From: an uncultured Fluviicola sp.
GTDB taxonomy: Bacteria > Bacteroidota > Bacteroidia > Flavobacteriales > Crocinitomicaceae
Direction: 5' to 3'
Assembly: GCF_946478805.1 (NCBI RefSeq)
Contig: NZ_CAMLDC010000036.1
Span: 1-15,089 of the forward strand
Length of the DNA stretch: 15,089 bases
Shown here piece by piece: positions 1-9,224 of the stretch (position 1 is the stretch's first letter; each line of letters starts with the position of its first letter). The position numbers and the translations under genes are program-made. The notes below the pieces were generated by a model. It made no database searches and was not told the DNA's origin. It was given only the letters and a program-made list of their open reading frames with translations.

Positions 1-3000
1 TTACTAACTCAATACCATTATCTTTAATTCTTGGAATCCATTCTGCACCTTTTCCGGTTGGATCAACAAAGATTATCGGATTTCCCATTACGTAGTTATA
101 TGTACTCCATCCCGGGTATTTTGATGCCCACGGGTCAATGGAAAGAAACCGCGCCACGTCCGAATCATAGTATCTTGCTCCTCTGTAATCCAATCCAGTC
201 TCTTTATCGCGCTCATGCCCGGTTGTGAGATAACGATCACCAACACCATTGTCGTATTCCCGGAGAATTTTTCCGTAAGAATAGTAATCCAGCGCATTCA
301 CTATCAACGGTACATTACTTCCATCTACACTGAAAGCAACACGCGTATTTCCCAAATGATCGTATAAGAAAAACGTTGCTTCATCGAAGTAGATCCGTGA
401 AGGAATAGAACCCGAAGAACCTGTTGTAACGCGCGCCACCCGGTCTGTACCATATACAAAGTATTCCGTACTGGAAGTCGTACTTCCATCCGTAATGAAT
501 TTCACAATACTCAGATCCCTTCCCAGTGCGTCTTTGATGTGCATCTCTTGCGTGGTTTGAGCTAAAGTTACCACTTTTTTGAAAATGCGCTGATCTCCAC
601 CATCGTATAAATAATAGGAATCGTCCGCTCCTTGTGTTACACGATACGGATAAGATCCACGCATATAGGCTGTTGTGTCCATATCCCGGTAATCATCCGA
701 TAGGAGATTTCCATTGGCATCATAGGTATAATTACGAGCTGTGGAAGCTGCCAGGTCTTCCACTTTGGTCAAGTGGTTGGTCCCATTGGCATAGGTGTAA
801 GTAAACCCATCAACCAATGAACCGATATTCGCCAAAGCTCCCGGCTTCACCCGATTCTGGATAATTATATTCCCGATCCGGTCATAGCGCCAGAATTCGT
901 CCCCAATGGAATAGGATTCGGAAGGATTCAGATTGTATGTTGTATTGGCAAACTGTGCATCAATAAAGTCACCGACTAAAGCATCTGCATTAACCAAACG
1001 GTTGATCCGGTCGTATTGATAACCGTAAACCGTTTCTTTTGAAAACAAAGGAATGGAAGAATTACTTACTGAAGAGAAATTATATTTCATCTTCGTTCCT
1101 TTCACATTGCCGTTATATGCATTACTTTGAGCAACTGTCATACTATTGTAAGTCGGAACAATGGCGTCGTCATAATACAGCTGTTCACTGAACAATACAC
1201 CTCCCATTCCGGTCAAACGATCTCGCTTATCGTGGCCGTAATCTACTCGCTGGTTTTCAACGAGTGAATTGGAAGCATTGTGTGTAAAGAGTTTTTTAGT
1301 TAAAACAGTCCCTCGGGCATCATCGTACTTGTACGATACCATTTGGGTTGCATTGGAAAGCGATACATCACCTTGCGCAACAGACACTTTAGATAAACGA
1401 TTCAATTCATCGTAATCATAGAAGTACTTCATTTCGATAGTAGTCCCATCACTTCCCATATCCAGTTTCTCTTCCAATAAAGCACCCCTGAAGTTATAAG
1501 ATGGATATGAAATAGTTGCTTTTACCAAAAACTGGTCGTTCGTAGCAATGTCCGTAGGGTGTTGAATAATTGCCTGACTTGCCAACAGGTCCTCCGAATT
1601 GTATGCGTAGGTGATTTTCTGAATGGCAACTCCGGTAGGACTATACGAATAAGATTCGATCAATTTACCCAAAGTACCCGGAGAACTTTGCAACACACCA
1701 TAAGTCATGGTTTTTTCTTGTTTGGCTATAGAAACAGACGCAATAACAGGTAAACCTGAAGAAGTAATCTCACCCGAGCTCATTGGATCCAAGGTTTTGT
1801 AGGTATTCAACCAATCCAGGGTCATGCGATTGGAGAACACATACTCAAAATAATGTTCATTACCCGATCCGTCAAAATAATGAGTCCCCGGTACTCCCAG
1901 TGTTTTGTTCTGAAAACAGAATGGATCGATGTGATACGGATTGGTCACCAAAGACTGATCGATCAGGTTTCCGTAGATATCGTAGGTGAACTTGCGGAAA
2001 CGCGGTGCGAAAACGTTCAAACTATCCACATGGTTGCGGTCCAATTGGTCCTGCACACCGCTTATTTTTCCCTGTTTGTTGTAGATATAGCGTTTTTCAC
2101 CCCCATCCACGTTGGTTTCACGGATCAACTGACCAATCATATTGTACTGGTAATTGGTGTGCTGGCGCAAAGCATTGATGGTTTTCATCAGGTTCCCATA
2201 GGAATCATAGACATACAATGTGACTACTTTTTCAGCCATATTTGCCGATGCCAGGGTTGCAACTGTTTGTCCCAGTGCATTCGTATAGGTGATACTTTCT
2301 TTCCCGTCCTGATCGGAAATCCAGGTACGCATGAACCGGAAACTTCCCGTAGAGGAATTCATGATCAGGTCCAATTCCGTACGGTTCAATTTCAATTCAC
2401 ACGACATGTAAATGGCATTCGTGATCCAGGTCTGTTTGTTCACCGTATGCAAGCCGGAAATGGGTTCTCCCGGATCGGCATGTTTCACATCCAATGAACC
2501 CGGATCATTATCGTATTTGATTTCATTGTACAACAAAGAAGTCAAATCCTCCACATGTCTCAAGGAATCCGGAGAACTGAATGTGAGGGTTGAATCTATT
2601 GTTTTGTATTGGATTCGCGACCTACCCCAGTTATCATAGAGAATAGAGCCACTGGAAATTTGAACATTCCCCCAACCACGATAGGCTTTTACAACACCGG
2701 CTGTCCTTCCGAGCGGATCCATAAATGCCTTCTGGAACTCACGGGTAGTAGCAGTATCCGTATTATTTTGGAAAAGAACCGAGTAGACGTAATTTTCTTC
2801 TGTCTTTTCTTTGAATGACTTGGTAGTATTGTGTTTCCAATATTGGTATTCATTCCTGGATAGTAAGCGGTTACCATTTTCCGTAACATTTTTCAAGCGA
2901 TTAAACTCATCAAATGCGTACTCCAAGATATGTCCGGAAGACGTGATCCTTTTTTTTACTTGTCCGTCGTTTGTGTATTCAAAATTAGTCGCTATCGAAT

Positions 3001-6000
3001 CAGCTCTCGTATAACCAACTGTTACCCGAACCGGCAAGCCTATATTGCCTGCGTCTACAGATGAATAATTGTAGAGAAAGCTGTAATTCGGATTCGTACA
3101 ATTGGTATCTACGTTCCACTTGATTCTGGTCATATTGTAGTAAAACTTCGTTAGCAATCCAACCTGGTTGGAGATCAAAGCCGGCTGTAAATGTTCGTTT
3201 CGTTTGTGTACTTTTGCTGTTGTTAATGTATCGTAAGGGAAAAGCATTTTGAAGGGATGAACGAATCCTTCTGCATCTGTCCCATCAAAATCCACATAAA
3301 AATCAGCAACCTGCGAGTTGCTTCGGTCGAAACGTTTGGCAGAGAAATCAGTCGAAACAGCATCCATGATCGTATCCAACTGAATAATTGTTGAACGCAA
3401 TTGCAATGTTTTCTTGAGTACGTCGGTCAGGATTGGCATTTCTGAAGGACCACCTTCTTCCTCAGGAATAGAAGGATTGCAATCAATCAGTTCTACACCC
3501 GGATAACAAGCCGCATAATTGATGGAGGACGGACAGGCATAATATCCGATCACCGGATCTTTCCACAAACAGTAATTGAAAGGTAATTGGTCTAAAAACT
3601 CTTGTTCCGTTCCATACTTCCAGCGCATGCAGGATTCACAACTGACCGGATTAACTGGAGGCGTTCCTATTTCAGGACAAGACGGTCCGTTGTACTCCAC
3701 TGTTTGAGTAGAAGAATAAGGGTCTATAGACCATCTGGCATCATAGAAATAATACTCGCTTTTCTTTAATTCTTTCGTATCGCGCTGGTTTTTGGTAATT
3801 TGAATTTGTTGGAAAGGAGTTGATCTCATTCCATACTGACGGCTTTTTGTCATCCCATCGTACTTCGGGGATTCAGGAGCAACCCCTTCCATGTAAGATT
3901 CTTCATACTCATCATCCCAACGGGTGGTATACATTAAAGTATCTTGATCAAAAATAAGTGGATGAAAAGTAGTTTCTTCAGTCCCAATCGTTTTCAAATC
4001 GTAATTATACCAGTAACGGTCATAACGGTTTTTCAGATCATACAGGTAGAAATACTGTTTTTCATCTTTTGCAGTTGCCAAATGAGGAGAAGTATTCGTC
4101 ACACTGAATACCTGCCAGGAAGGTTCGTGCTTCAAACGGAGGGAATTGATAGTCACATTTCCTCCACTTTCGAACACATCGGTTTTGGAAACAATCCTTC
4201 CCGGAATATCTTCCAGGCCCATCAGGACTTTATATGCCCTTCCATTGGAAGTTCCCTTGTAATCGGCTTCGTAGTATTCGTATGACGTTTTTGTTTCAAT
4301 GTAGTTCCAATTGCTCAGCACCGCATTATTGCAATAAGCATCCAATGGATTTCCTGTAAAGACAAAGCCTGTCAGGAAAGATTTGCTTCCATAGATTCCA
4401 ATCAAGGCTGTCAAAACAGATGACTCGATATCCCGGTCGGCAACGGCAATGATCCGTTCCATTTCACTTTCACTGAAAGCAGGGCTTCTTGCCATCAACG
4501 AGGTAAAGACAGCAGCAGACGGGTATTTGTTCCCGGTTTCAATGATCTGGACAATGGTGTTATTCAGGATGGAAGACTTACCGAGAATAGAAGTGTAATT
4601 TGCATCGGTAATCACCTGGTTCATCAGGATCGTTCGCAATTCCGCAGGTACCAGGTAGCGTGATTTGATAATTTTGTCAATAGCGTTCTCACTGAACTGT
4701 GGTTGAACGGACAGGATTTTTGTAAACGAAGCCGGACTGAAGTATGCCGTTGTACCTGCCAGAGCCTGGACAACCTGGTCGGATAAGTACTCATTTTTCA
4801 GGAACAGTGCTTCCGCAAAACTTGTGTTCCATCGGTTGGTGATTTTGGGAAGCGTGGTCAGCAACACATTATCTGAAATGTAACTTTGTTGTTGGATCAC
4901 CGAAATGGATGAATAGGCAGTCGACGTGGATATCTGTCCGAATTTGGAAATAAACCGATTCAAGGTCAGGTTGCTTAAATTCCCTTGTGCCAACAAAAGG
5001 GTGATCTTTTTCGGATCCGTAATTCGGGTGGTATTGATGACATGGTACAAAACAGAATCCATCAAAGGAGACACGGGCAATAAACTATCCATAATAGCAG
5101 CTTCCGTCTTGGTATTGATGATATTGATCTGGCTCGTTGCAAGTGCATCATTGAAAGAAATAGGATTGGTATATCCTGATCCAAAAGGGTTGTTTCCTGT
5201 ATTCACAAAAGGTGCAGGCAAGGTTCCTGATGAAATAGCCGCTTGCTTGTACAGGTAATCATCGTATTTGCGGTTGATCTCTTCTGTTTTCTTAATGAAA
5301 TAAGAATGGAATAAATATTCCGGGTTCATTGAATCGGCCTTCAATTGTGGATAAAAATAGAACTCCATGGATTTCGGTAGTTCCATACTCTCTCCTGATC
5401 CATTCAATACAGGAACATCCAGTTGTGAATATGCTGCTGTACCTACAAGTGAACCTATCACCAAGGGTTGATTCAGGTAATAATCCCGATATTCATATTG
5501 CCCTCCGGGATTATCGTATTCCTGCTCCCAAACCAAATCTTCCTTTAATGGATTCGGACGTTCATAACCGTTTTTATAAGCTAATGTATACTCATAATTT
5601 ATCAGTTTTTCAGTAAACAGTTTGTCATTTACATCATACTCTTTGATTGATTTCAACTTCCCATGATACAGATAATCTTCTGTGGTTGGAGTTCCTGTTC
5701 CAGAACTATTCTTATACCCATAATGTTCATATACAGTTTTATTCACATATGTATTTCCACCTTCTACAAGGCTCGGTCCATAAACAGAAACCGTTTTGAA
5801 TCCTACATCATAGGAGGCGCTGCGGGTATTAAAGAAATTTGGAAGATTTACCTGAATCTGTGTTTGTTTATAAACTTTGGAAGACGCAACAAAATCATAA
5901 GTCCATTTTTTATGTCCCGCATTGGAACTTAAAGAGTCTTTCTTCACCAAATCATCTTCGTCATTTTTCAATATCGTCTTAACTACCGGGCTTACTGTAA

Positions 6001-8575
6001 TAGCAGATGACAAACCATAGAGAGGTGGAGAAGATACACCGGAACAATTCTTTTTATAAGTAAGTGTTGAATGATAATTGGTTCTTGAATCAGTATAGGT
6101 TACAGGATAGTATTCAATTTTAGTAATCCCTCCTAAATGATCCGTAATTTTAGTCAGCACCTTACCTGTGTATCCATTTAGCGGCATACTGACATCGAAC
6201 AGATAACTTGGGCTCTTGAACGTTTCATAAGAGAAAAAGGTCGTTGGAAACAGGGAAGTATCGGTTTGTGTCCCTAAGGGAATTTCTCTGACTTTGCTCA
6301 ATAAAACAAATACTTGCATCACATTGGATTTGTAACGCAAGCTATCCGCAAATTGATAATCGTAATTTTCAAGTATTCTCTCCCTGGAGCTTGTATATTC
6401 TAGTTTTTTCTTTGAAATTAAATGCAGTCCAGTTTCTGTCAATCCCCCCATATCTCCTTTTACATTGTAGAACTCCACATACTTTAACATATATGGATTC
6501 TTCGAATAACGGATCACTTCAATTTCATTTAGAGTCACCGAACTATCCATCTTGGTCGGTTTATTGGGATGCGTATAACTTGTACCACTTGGGTCATTTA
6601 GGTTTGCCCACATATCAAATACCGTATTCAGTGCATCACTGGTTGATACAAAAGGATTCAGGGTTGTTACCATTTGCTTGTAAATCGGTATCATCTGTGC
6701 CCATGGCATCCCAATCCCAAAATTGGAAGGAATATCTGCGGCAGAATTAACCGAGCTGGGGTATCGGAAATAATATGCATGATCTGAATAAGGTCTTGTT
6801 ACACCTGAAAAAGTTTCAGAAACGTCTGATGGGCTTGCATTATAATTCATATCTGCGTTACCCGGACCAACCTGAATGTTAATTCCATGGAATTTGGATG
6901 GAAAATTAGGCATTACAAACAGATTGGATGTTTGCTTCAGATTTTCAGTATAGGACAATGTCCATTTCATGGCCATATTGAACGTGGAGAATAAATTTAT
7001 TCCACGTGTTTTTAAAAAGGCCGGATTATCATAATAATACGTCCCTACATTATTATCAAACTCGTTAAAAGCGTGGTTCGTACCAACTAAGTGATTTCCA
7101 ATATCACCCGTAACAATCGAAATATCAACAGTCGAATTTCCATAACGTAAATCCTCTGCATTGGTTCTGGCAATAGACGATTTAACCTCATAAATATCTC
7201 CCGCGACTAATGCATTGTCCAATATGCGTGGGGATTCCAAAAAACTATGGGCGAAAGGAATAGGATAATTTCCAGGAGCCGAGCTACGAAGATAACCGTT
7301 AGTAGTCAAGTAAGGGTTCGATGGATTGACGTTATTTGCATTCGTAATAGAACTTGCTTTTGAATGTTGATACCTTTTCCAATCATTTACGTTTGCATCG
7401 CTCAAATTGTCTTTATATACACTCTGATAACTGTACAAACTATCCAAACGGCCATTTCCGGTTAGTTGATATTGAATTAATTCACTCGAATTTGAATTGA
7501 GAATGGCCTTTTCCGTTTCATATTTCAAATCAAGGCGGTTAACCAATCCACTAATCGCATAAGATTCGATTTTGGCTAGTAATAAATCTGTATAACAGGA
7601 AAAATCATGCTCCATTGCAAAGGTTGAATTTGGAAAAAGAGTTGATGCTGCGTATTTATATGCTTCTTGATCAAACTCTTTGAAATAATTGAATTTCCCA
7701 AATCCTTGATAGAAGAAGACAATACTTTGGAGAGGCTTGTTCTTATGTCGAATTGCATTACAATACCATAAATTATAGCGTTGTTTCGGAGTGACCGAAT
7801 TTTCTACCAATCCTGCCGTGGAACTACTATTATAGCCACTCGTTGAAGAAGCTACATTCCATGCAATATTTCCTAATTGTGTCGCTGATGGCGGATAGTA
7901 CAATACGCGTTTATTTGCAGGGGCATTGAAAGACTGAATTGCAGTGCTTAATTCATAGATTGTCCCATCTGCAGTAATAATTGTCCATTGATTATTATCA
8001 TAACGAACTTCCACATGGGTTTCAAAGGTATTCAACTCAAAGACAACTGCTCTATCATCGTTTTCATCTACGTATTTGAAAACAGCTCTTCCACTTGCTA
8101 CTCCGGGAATATTGATATAAGGCGAGTACCAGTACAAATCACCTTCATTCAAAGCCTGTGTACCTGCAATTGAATACTCAAGTGTACCTAATCCATTATT
8201 TTCCCTACAGTAATCAATATTCGTAAATGTATTAAACACCTCTGCTTCAATAGAAACAGTTGGAATATTCAGATTCCAGCCCTCTCCATAAGGAATTCCC
8301 TTGGAAATCGGCGAAGTGTTTCCAATAGAAAATGAACTATTGTAATTTAAACTCAAATCATAAGAGAGTCCTCCGGGTGTTGAAACAGATCCTAAAGGAA
8401 TTGACGAGCTATAGGCTCCCGAAAATAAATTGACATCCCCGACATATCCGCCAGAACTGATTTTAGCAGGTTCTGAAACTTGTGGCGTCATTTCGGAATT
8501 GTTCCTTCCTCCAATGACTTGGGAAAAAGAATGAAAACTCAGTATGCAAAAGAGCAGAAGGATTGATTTAGGCAT
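1..8575 (-). CDS. Giant secreted RHS/YD-repeat protein, 3' end cut by window
   Basis: The frame is open for 2,858 codons from an ATG at 8575-8573 and still open at position 2, so the C-terminus is missing. Residues 1-19 are a Sec signal peptide (MPKSILLLFCILSFHSFSQ). Residues about 46-101 (GDVNLFSGAYSSSIP, LSYDLSLNYNS, GEGWNL) match the N-terminal beta shell of SpvB/RHS-like proteins. Residues about 1143-1400 are a helical repeat insertion, and 1633-1699 contain seven cysteines. YD repeats run from about 1855 to 2700 (TYDIYGNLID, YDSYGNLMKT, YTYDANGNLLSD). The RHS-associated core follows (HLGNTRVAFS; ETGLDYRGARYYD; S2812-IDPWASKYPGW; D2838-PTGKG). RHS proteins form a hollow beta cocoon enclosing a polymorphic C-terminal domain, often a toxin; here only about 16 residues after DPTGK are visible, so the effector type cannot be stated. 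Export by Sec is inferred; the surface route is unknown. It is transcribed divergently from its neighbours. The RHS assignment is very secure, the function is not. Confidence 0.93.
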   Translation of the reverse strand, partial: MPKSILLLFCILSFHSFSQVIGGRNNSEMTPQVSEPAKISSGGYVGDVNLFSGAYSSSIPLGSVSTPGGLSYDLSLNYNSSFSIGNTSPISKGIPYGEGWNLNIPTVSIEAEVFNTFTNIDYCRENNGLGTLEYSIAGTQALNEGDLYWYSPYINIPGVASGRAVFKYVDENDDRAVVFELNTFETHVEVRYDNNQWTIITADGTIYELSTAIQSFNAPANKRVLYYPPSATQLGNIAWNVASSTSGYNSSSTAGLVENSVTPKQRYNLWYCNAIRHKNKPLQSIVFFYQGFGKFNYFKEFDQEAYKYAASTLFPNSTFAMEHDFSCYTDLLLAKIESYAISGLVNRLDLKYETEKAILNSNSSELIQYQLTGNGRLDSLYSYQSVYKDNLSDANVNDWKRYQHSKASSITNANNVNPSNPYLTTNGYLRSSAPGNYPIPFAHSFLESPRILDNALVAGDIYEVKSSIARTNAEDLRYGNSTVDISIVTGDIGNHLVGTNHAFNEFDNNVGTYYYDNPAFLKTRGINLFSTFNMAMKWTLSYTENLKQTSNLFVMPNFPSKFHGINIQVGPGNADMNYNASPSDVSETFSGVTRPYSDHAYYFRYPSSVNSAADIPSNFGIGMPWAQMIPIYKQMVTTLNPFVSTSDALNTVFDMWANLNDPSGTSYTHPNKPTKMDSSVTLNEIEVIRYSKNPYMLKYVEFYNVKGDMGGLTETGLHLISKKKLEYTSSRERILENYDYQFADSLRYKSNVMQVFVLLSKVREIPLGTQTDTSLFPTTFFSYETFKSPSYLFDVSMPLNGYTGKVLTKITDHLGGITKIEYYPVTYTDSRTNYHSTLTYKKNCSGVSSPPLYGLSSAITVSPVVKTILKNDEDDLVKKDSLSSNAGHKKWTYDFVASSKVYKQTQIQVNLPNFFNTRSASYDVGFKTVSVYGPSLVEGGNTYVNKTVYEHYGYKNSSGTGTPTTEDYLYHGKLKSIKEYDVNDKLFTEKLINYEYTLAYKNGYERPNPLKEDLVWEQEYDNPGGQYEYRDYYLNQPLVIGSLVGTAAYSQLDVPVLNGSGESMELPKSMEFYFYPQLKADSMNPEYLFHSYFIKKTEEINRKYDDYLYKQAAISSGTLPAPFVNTGNNPFGSGYTNPISFNDALATSQINIINTKTEAAIMDSLLPVSPLMDSVLYHVINTTRITDPKKITLLLAQGNLSNLTLNRFISKFGQISTSTAYSSISVIQQQSYISDNVLLTTLPKITNRWNTSFAEALFLKNEYLSDQVVQALAGTTAYFSPASFTKILSVQPQFSENAIDKIIKSRYLVPAELRTILMNQVITDANYTSILGKSSILNNTIVQIIETGNKYPSAAVFTSLMARSPAFSESEMERIIAVADRDIESSVLTALIGIYGSKSFLTGFVFTGNPLDAYCNNAVLSNWNYIETKTSYEYYEADYKGTSNGRAYKVLMGLEDIPGRIVSKTDVFESGGNVTINSLRLKHEPSWQVFSVTNTSPHLATAKDEKQYFYLYDLKNRYDRYWYNYDLKTIGTEETTFHPLIFDQDTLMYTTRWDDEYEESYMEGVAPESPKYDGMTKSRQYGMRSTPFQQIQITKNQRDTKELKKSEYYFYDARWSIDPYSSTQTVEYNGPSCPEIGTPPVNPVSCESCMRWKYGTEQEFLDQLPFNYCLWKDPVIGYYACPSSINYAACYPGVELIDCNPSIPEEEGGPSEMPILTDVLKKTLQLRSTIIQLDTIMDAVSTDFSAKRFDRSNSQVADFYVDFDGTDAEGFVHPFKMLFPYDTLTTAKVHKRNEHLQPALISNQVGLLTKFYYNMTRIKWNVDTNCTNPNYSFLYNYSSVDAGNIGLPVRVTVGYTRADSIATNFEYTNDGQVKKRITSSGHILEYAFDEFNRLKNVTENGNRLLSRNEYQYWKHNTTKSFKEKTEENYVYSVLFQNNTDTATTREFQKAFMDPLGRTAGVVKAYRGWGNVQISSGSILYDNWGRSRIQYKTIDSTLTFSSPDSLRHVEDLTSLLYNEIKYDNDPGSLDVKHADPGEPISGLHTVNKQTWITNAIYMSCELKLNRTELDLIMNSSTGSFRFMRTWISDQDGKESITYTNALGQTVATLASANMAEKVVTLYVYDSYGNLMKTINALRQHTNYQYNMIGQLIRETNVDGGEKRYIYNKQGKISGVQDQLDRNHVDSLNVFAPRFRKFTYDIYGNLIDQSLVTNPYHIDPFCFQNKTLGVPGTHYFDGSGNEHYFEYVFSNRMTLDWLNTYKTLDPMSSGEITSSGLPVIASVSIAKQEKTMTYGVLQSSPGTLGKLIESYSYSPTGVAIQKITYAYNSEDLLASQAIIQHPTDIATNDQFLVKATISYPSYNFRGALLEEKLDMGSDGTTIEMKYFYDYDELNRLSKVSVAQGDVSLSNATQMVSYKYDDARGTVLTKKLFTHNASNSLVENQRVDYGHDKRDRLTGMGGVLFSEQLYYDDAIVPTYNSMTVAQSNAYNGNVKGTKMKYNFSSVSNSSIPLFSKETVYGYQYDRINRLVNADALVGDFIDAQFANTTYNLNPSESYSIGDEFWRYDRIGNIIIQNRVKPGALANIGSLVDGFTYTYANGTNHLTKVEDLAASTARNYTYDANGNLLSDDYRDMDTTAYMRGSYPYRVTQGADDSYYLYDGGDQRIFKKVVTLAQTTQEMHIKDALGRDLSIVKFITDGSTTSSTEYFVYGTDRVARVTTGSSGSIPSRIYFDEATFFLYDHLGNTRVAFSVDGSNVPLIVNALDYYSYGKILREYDNGVGDRYLTTGHERDKETGLDYRGARYYDSDVARFLSIDPWASKYPGWSTYNYVMGNPIIFVDPTGKGAEWIPRIKDNGIELV

Positions 8576-8626
8576 TTTTAGGGAATTTAGTGGCATAAGG
8601 ATTTCAGTTGCAGTAAATAATTAGGA

Positions 8627-8638
8627 GCTAAAATTAGC
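8627..8638. repeat. Short inverted repeat in RHS leader
   Basis: GCTAA and TTAGC are perfect 5-base arms around AA, about 50 bases upstream of the RHS start codon. It could be a small operator or a weak leader hairpin. In sequence this AT-rich it may also be chance. Confidence 0.25.
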
Positions 8639-8696
8639 ATTTTCATTTATAAATTCAGTTTTAATCATTTGTTACACCGAATTTTAATTTTAAGTA

Positions 8697-8704
8697 CAAA
8701 AGTA
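8697..8704 (-). promoter_or_regulatory. Candidate Bacteroidota -7 element for RHS gene
   Basis: Read on the minus strand this is TACTTTTG, an exact match to the Bacteroidota sigma-ABfr -7 consensus TAnnTTTG. It lies 121 bases before the RHS ATG, which would give a leader of roughly 115 bases. I do not find a clear TTTG at the -33 spacing upstream, so the call rests on the -7 box alone. The leader would contain the GCTAA-AA-TTAGC inverted repeat. Confidence 0.4.
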
Positions 8705-8784
8705 AAAAACCAGATCGTAACTTAATTACGTTTAGATTGTGAAGTGTCAGCTAAAACAAACCTACACAAAAGCGAGAAATAAAA

Positions 8785-8798
8785 TTACATTTTTGTAA
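8785..8798. repeat. Short inverted repeat TTACA-N4-TGTAA
   Basis: Perfect 5-base arms (TTACA / TGTAA) surround TTTT, midway between the two divergent genes. The shape resembles a dimeric regulator operator. A short T-run follows on the plus strand, but no gene upstream needs a terminator there. No regulator can be named. Confidence 0.25.
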
Positions 8799-8870
8799 AA
8801 TATTTTTTCAACCCAATGACTGAAAGCCATATTTTTCGGTGAACAGTACCTTCCCTATTCTTTCAAATAC

Positions 8871-8878
8871 TAATTTCG
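8871..8878 (+). promoter_or_regulatory. Candidate -7 element for DUF3817 gene
   Basis: TAATTTCG differs at one base from the Bacteroidota TAnnTTTG box and ends 12 bases before the ATG, so any transcript from it would have a very short leader. No TTTG is seen at the expected upstream spacing. This is a weak call. Confidence 0.25.
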
Positions 8879-8890
8879 CAAACAAAAAAT

Positions 8891-9202
8891 ATGAACTTCA
8901 AATCTGCTTTAGGTGCGCTTCGCATCGTTGCGATCTTGGAAGGGATTTCCTTTCTTTCGTTTTTGATCACCATGCCTTTGAAATACATGATGCAGATCAC
9001 TGCTCCCAACAAGATCGTGGGAATGGGTCACGGTGTCTTGTTCATTGCCTATGTGTTCCTGGTATTTTGGGCTTCCACTGATACGAAATGGGATACGAAA
9101 ACAAAATTCTGGGCTTACATCGCTTCCCTGCTTCCTTTCGGAACGTTTGTAGCGGATGCGAAGATTTTCAAACCGACACAAGAATCCCTGAAATCCATCT
9201 GA
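8891..9202 (+). CDS. DUF3817 family small integral membrane protein
   Basis: The 103-residue product matches the DUF3817 (YdzA-like) family, whose molecular function is not known. Family hallmarks visible are LRIVAILEGISFL (residues about 9-21), MPLKY (about 28-32) and GMGHGVLFIAY (about 44-54), which hold the conserved Glu, the PLK turn and the His-Gly pair. Three hydrophobic stretches (about 10-30, 42-62 and 73-90) predict three membrane helices, with a basic C-terminal tail. Length is normal for the family and the ATG precedes the first conserved helix directly. The stop lies 22 bases before comB on the same strand, so co-transcription is possible, although a promoter-like TACCTTCG sits in that gap. 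Family membership is confident; no role is assigned. Confidence 0.88.
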   Translation: MNFKSALGALRIVAILEGISFLSFLITMPLKYMMQITAPNKIVGMGHGVLFIAYVFLVFWASTDTKWDTKTKFWAYIASLLPFGTFVADAKIFKPTQESLKSI

Positions 9203-9208
9203 TTTTAG

Positions 9209-9216
9209 TACCTTCG
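9209..9216 (+). promoter_or_regulatory. Candidate -7 element for comB
   Basis: TACCTTCG, one mismatch from TAnnTTTG, sits between the DUF3817 stop and the comB ATG, 8 bases from the start codon. If used, the message would be nearly leaderless. There is no Shine-Dalgarno sequence before this ATG, which fits that idea but is also usual for the phylum. Confidence 0.3.
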
Positions 9217-9224
9217 CATTCGAT

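Larger units (their letters stand above)
8576..8890. other. Divergent intergenic region, no gene seen
   Basis: This 315-base AT-rich gap separates the minus-strand RHS gene from the plus-strand DUF3817 gene. No convincing coding frame is visible on either strand. It holds a TACTTTTG promoter-like element on the minus strand (8704-8697), a TAATTTCG element just before the plus-strand gene, and two short perfect inverted repeats: GCTAA-AA-TTAGC at 8627-8638 and TTACA-TTTT-TGTAA at 8785-8798. Both gene starts must be served from here, so it is the natural place for their control sequences. The role of the inverted repeats is unknown. Confidence 0.7.

Noticed and set aside
1..3. TAA on the minus strand at the very edge, which could be read as the RHS stop codon
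   Set aside because: The RHS frame uses codons whose lowest base is at 2, 5, 8 and so on; the edge TAA is out of frame, so the gene continues beyond the window.
1853..2497. A 214-codon plus-strand open frame opposite the RHS gene, with several smaller ones nearby
   Set aside because: It is antisense to a clearly coding RHS segment with YD repeats, has no recognisable domain, and its composition looks like a mirror of the coding strand.
8785..8806. Hairpin plus T-run read as an intrinsic terminator
   Set aside because: The stem is only five AT-rich pairs, and no gene is transcribed into it on the plus strand.
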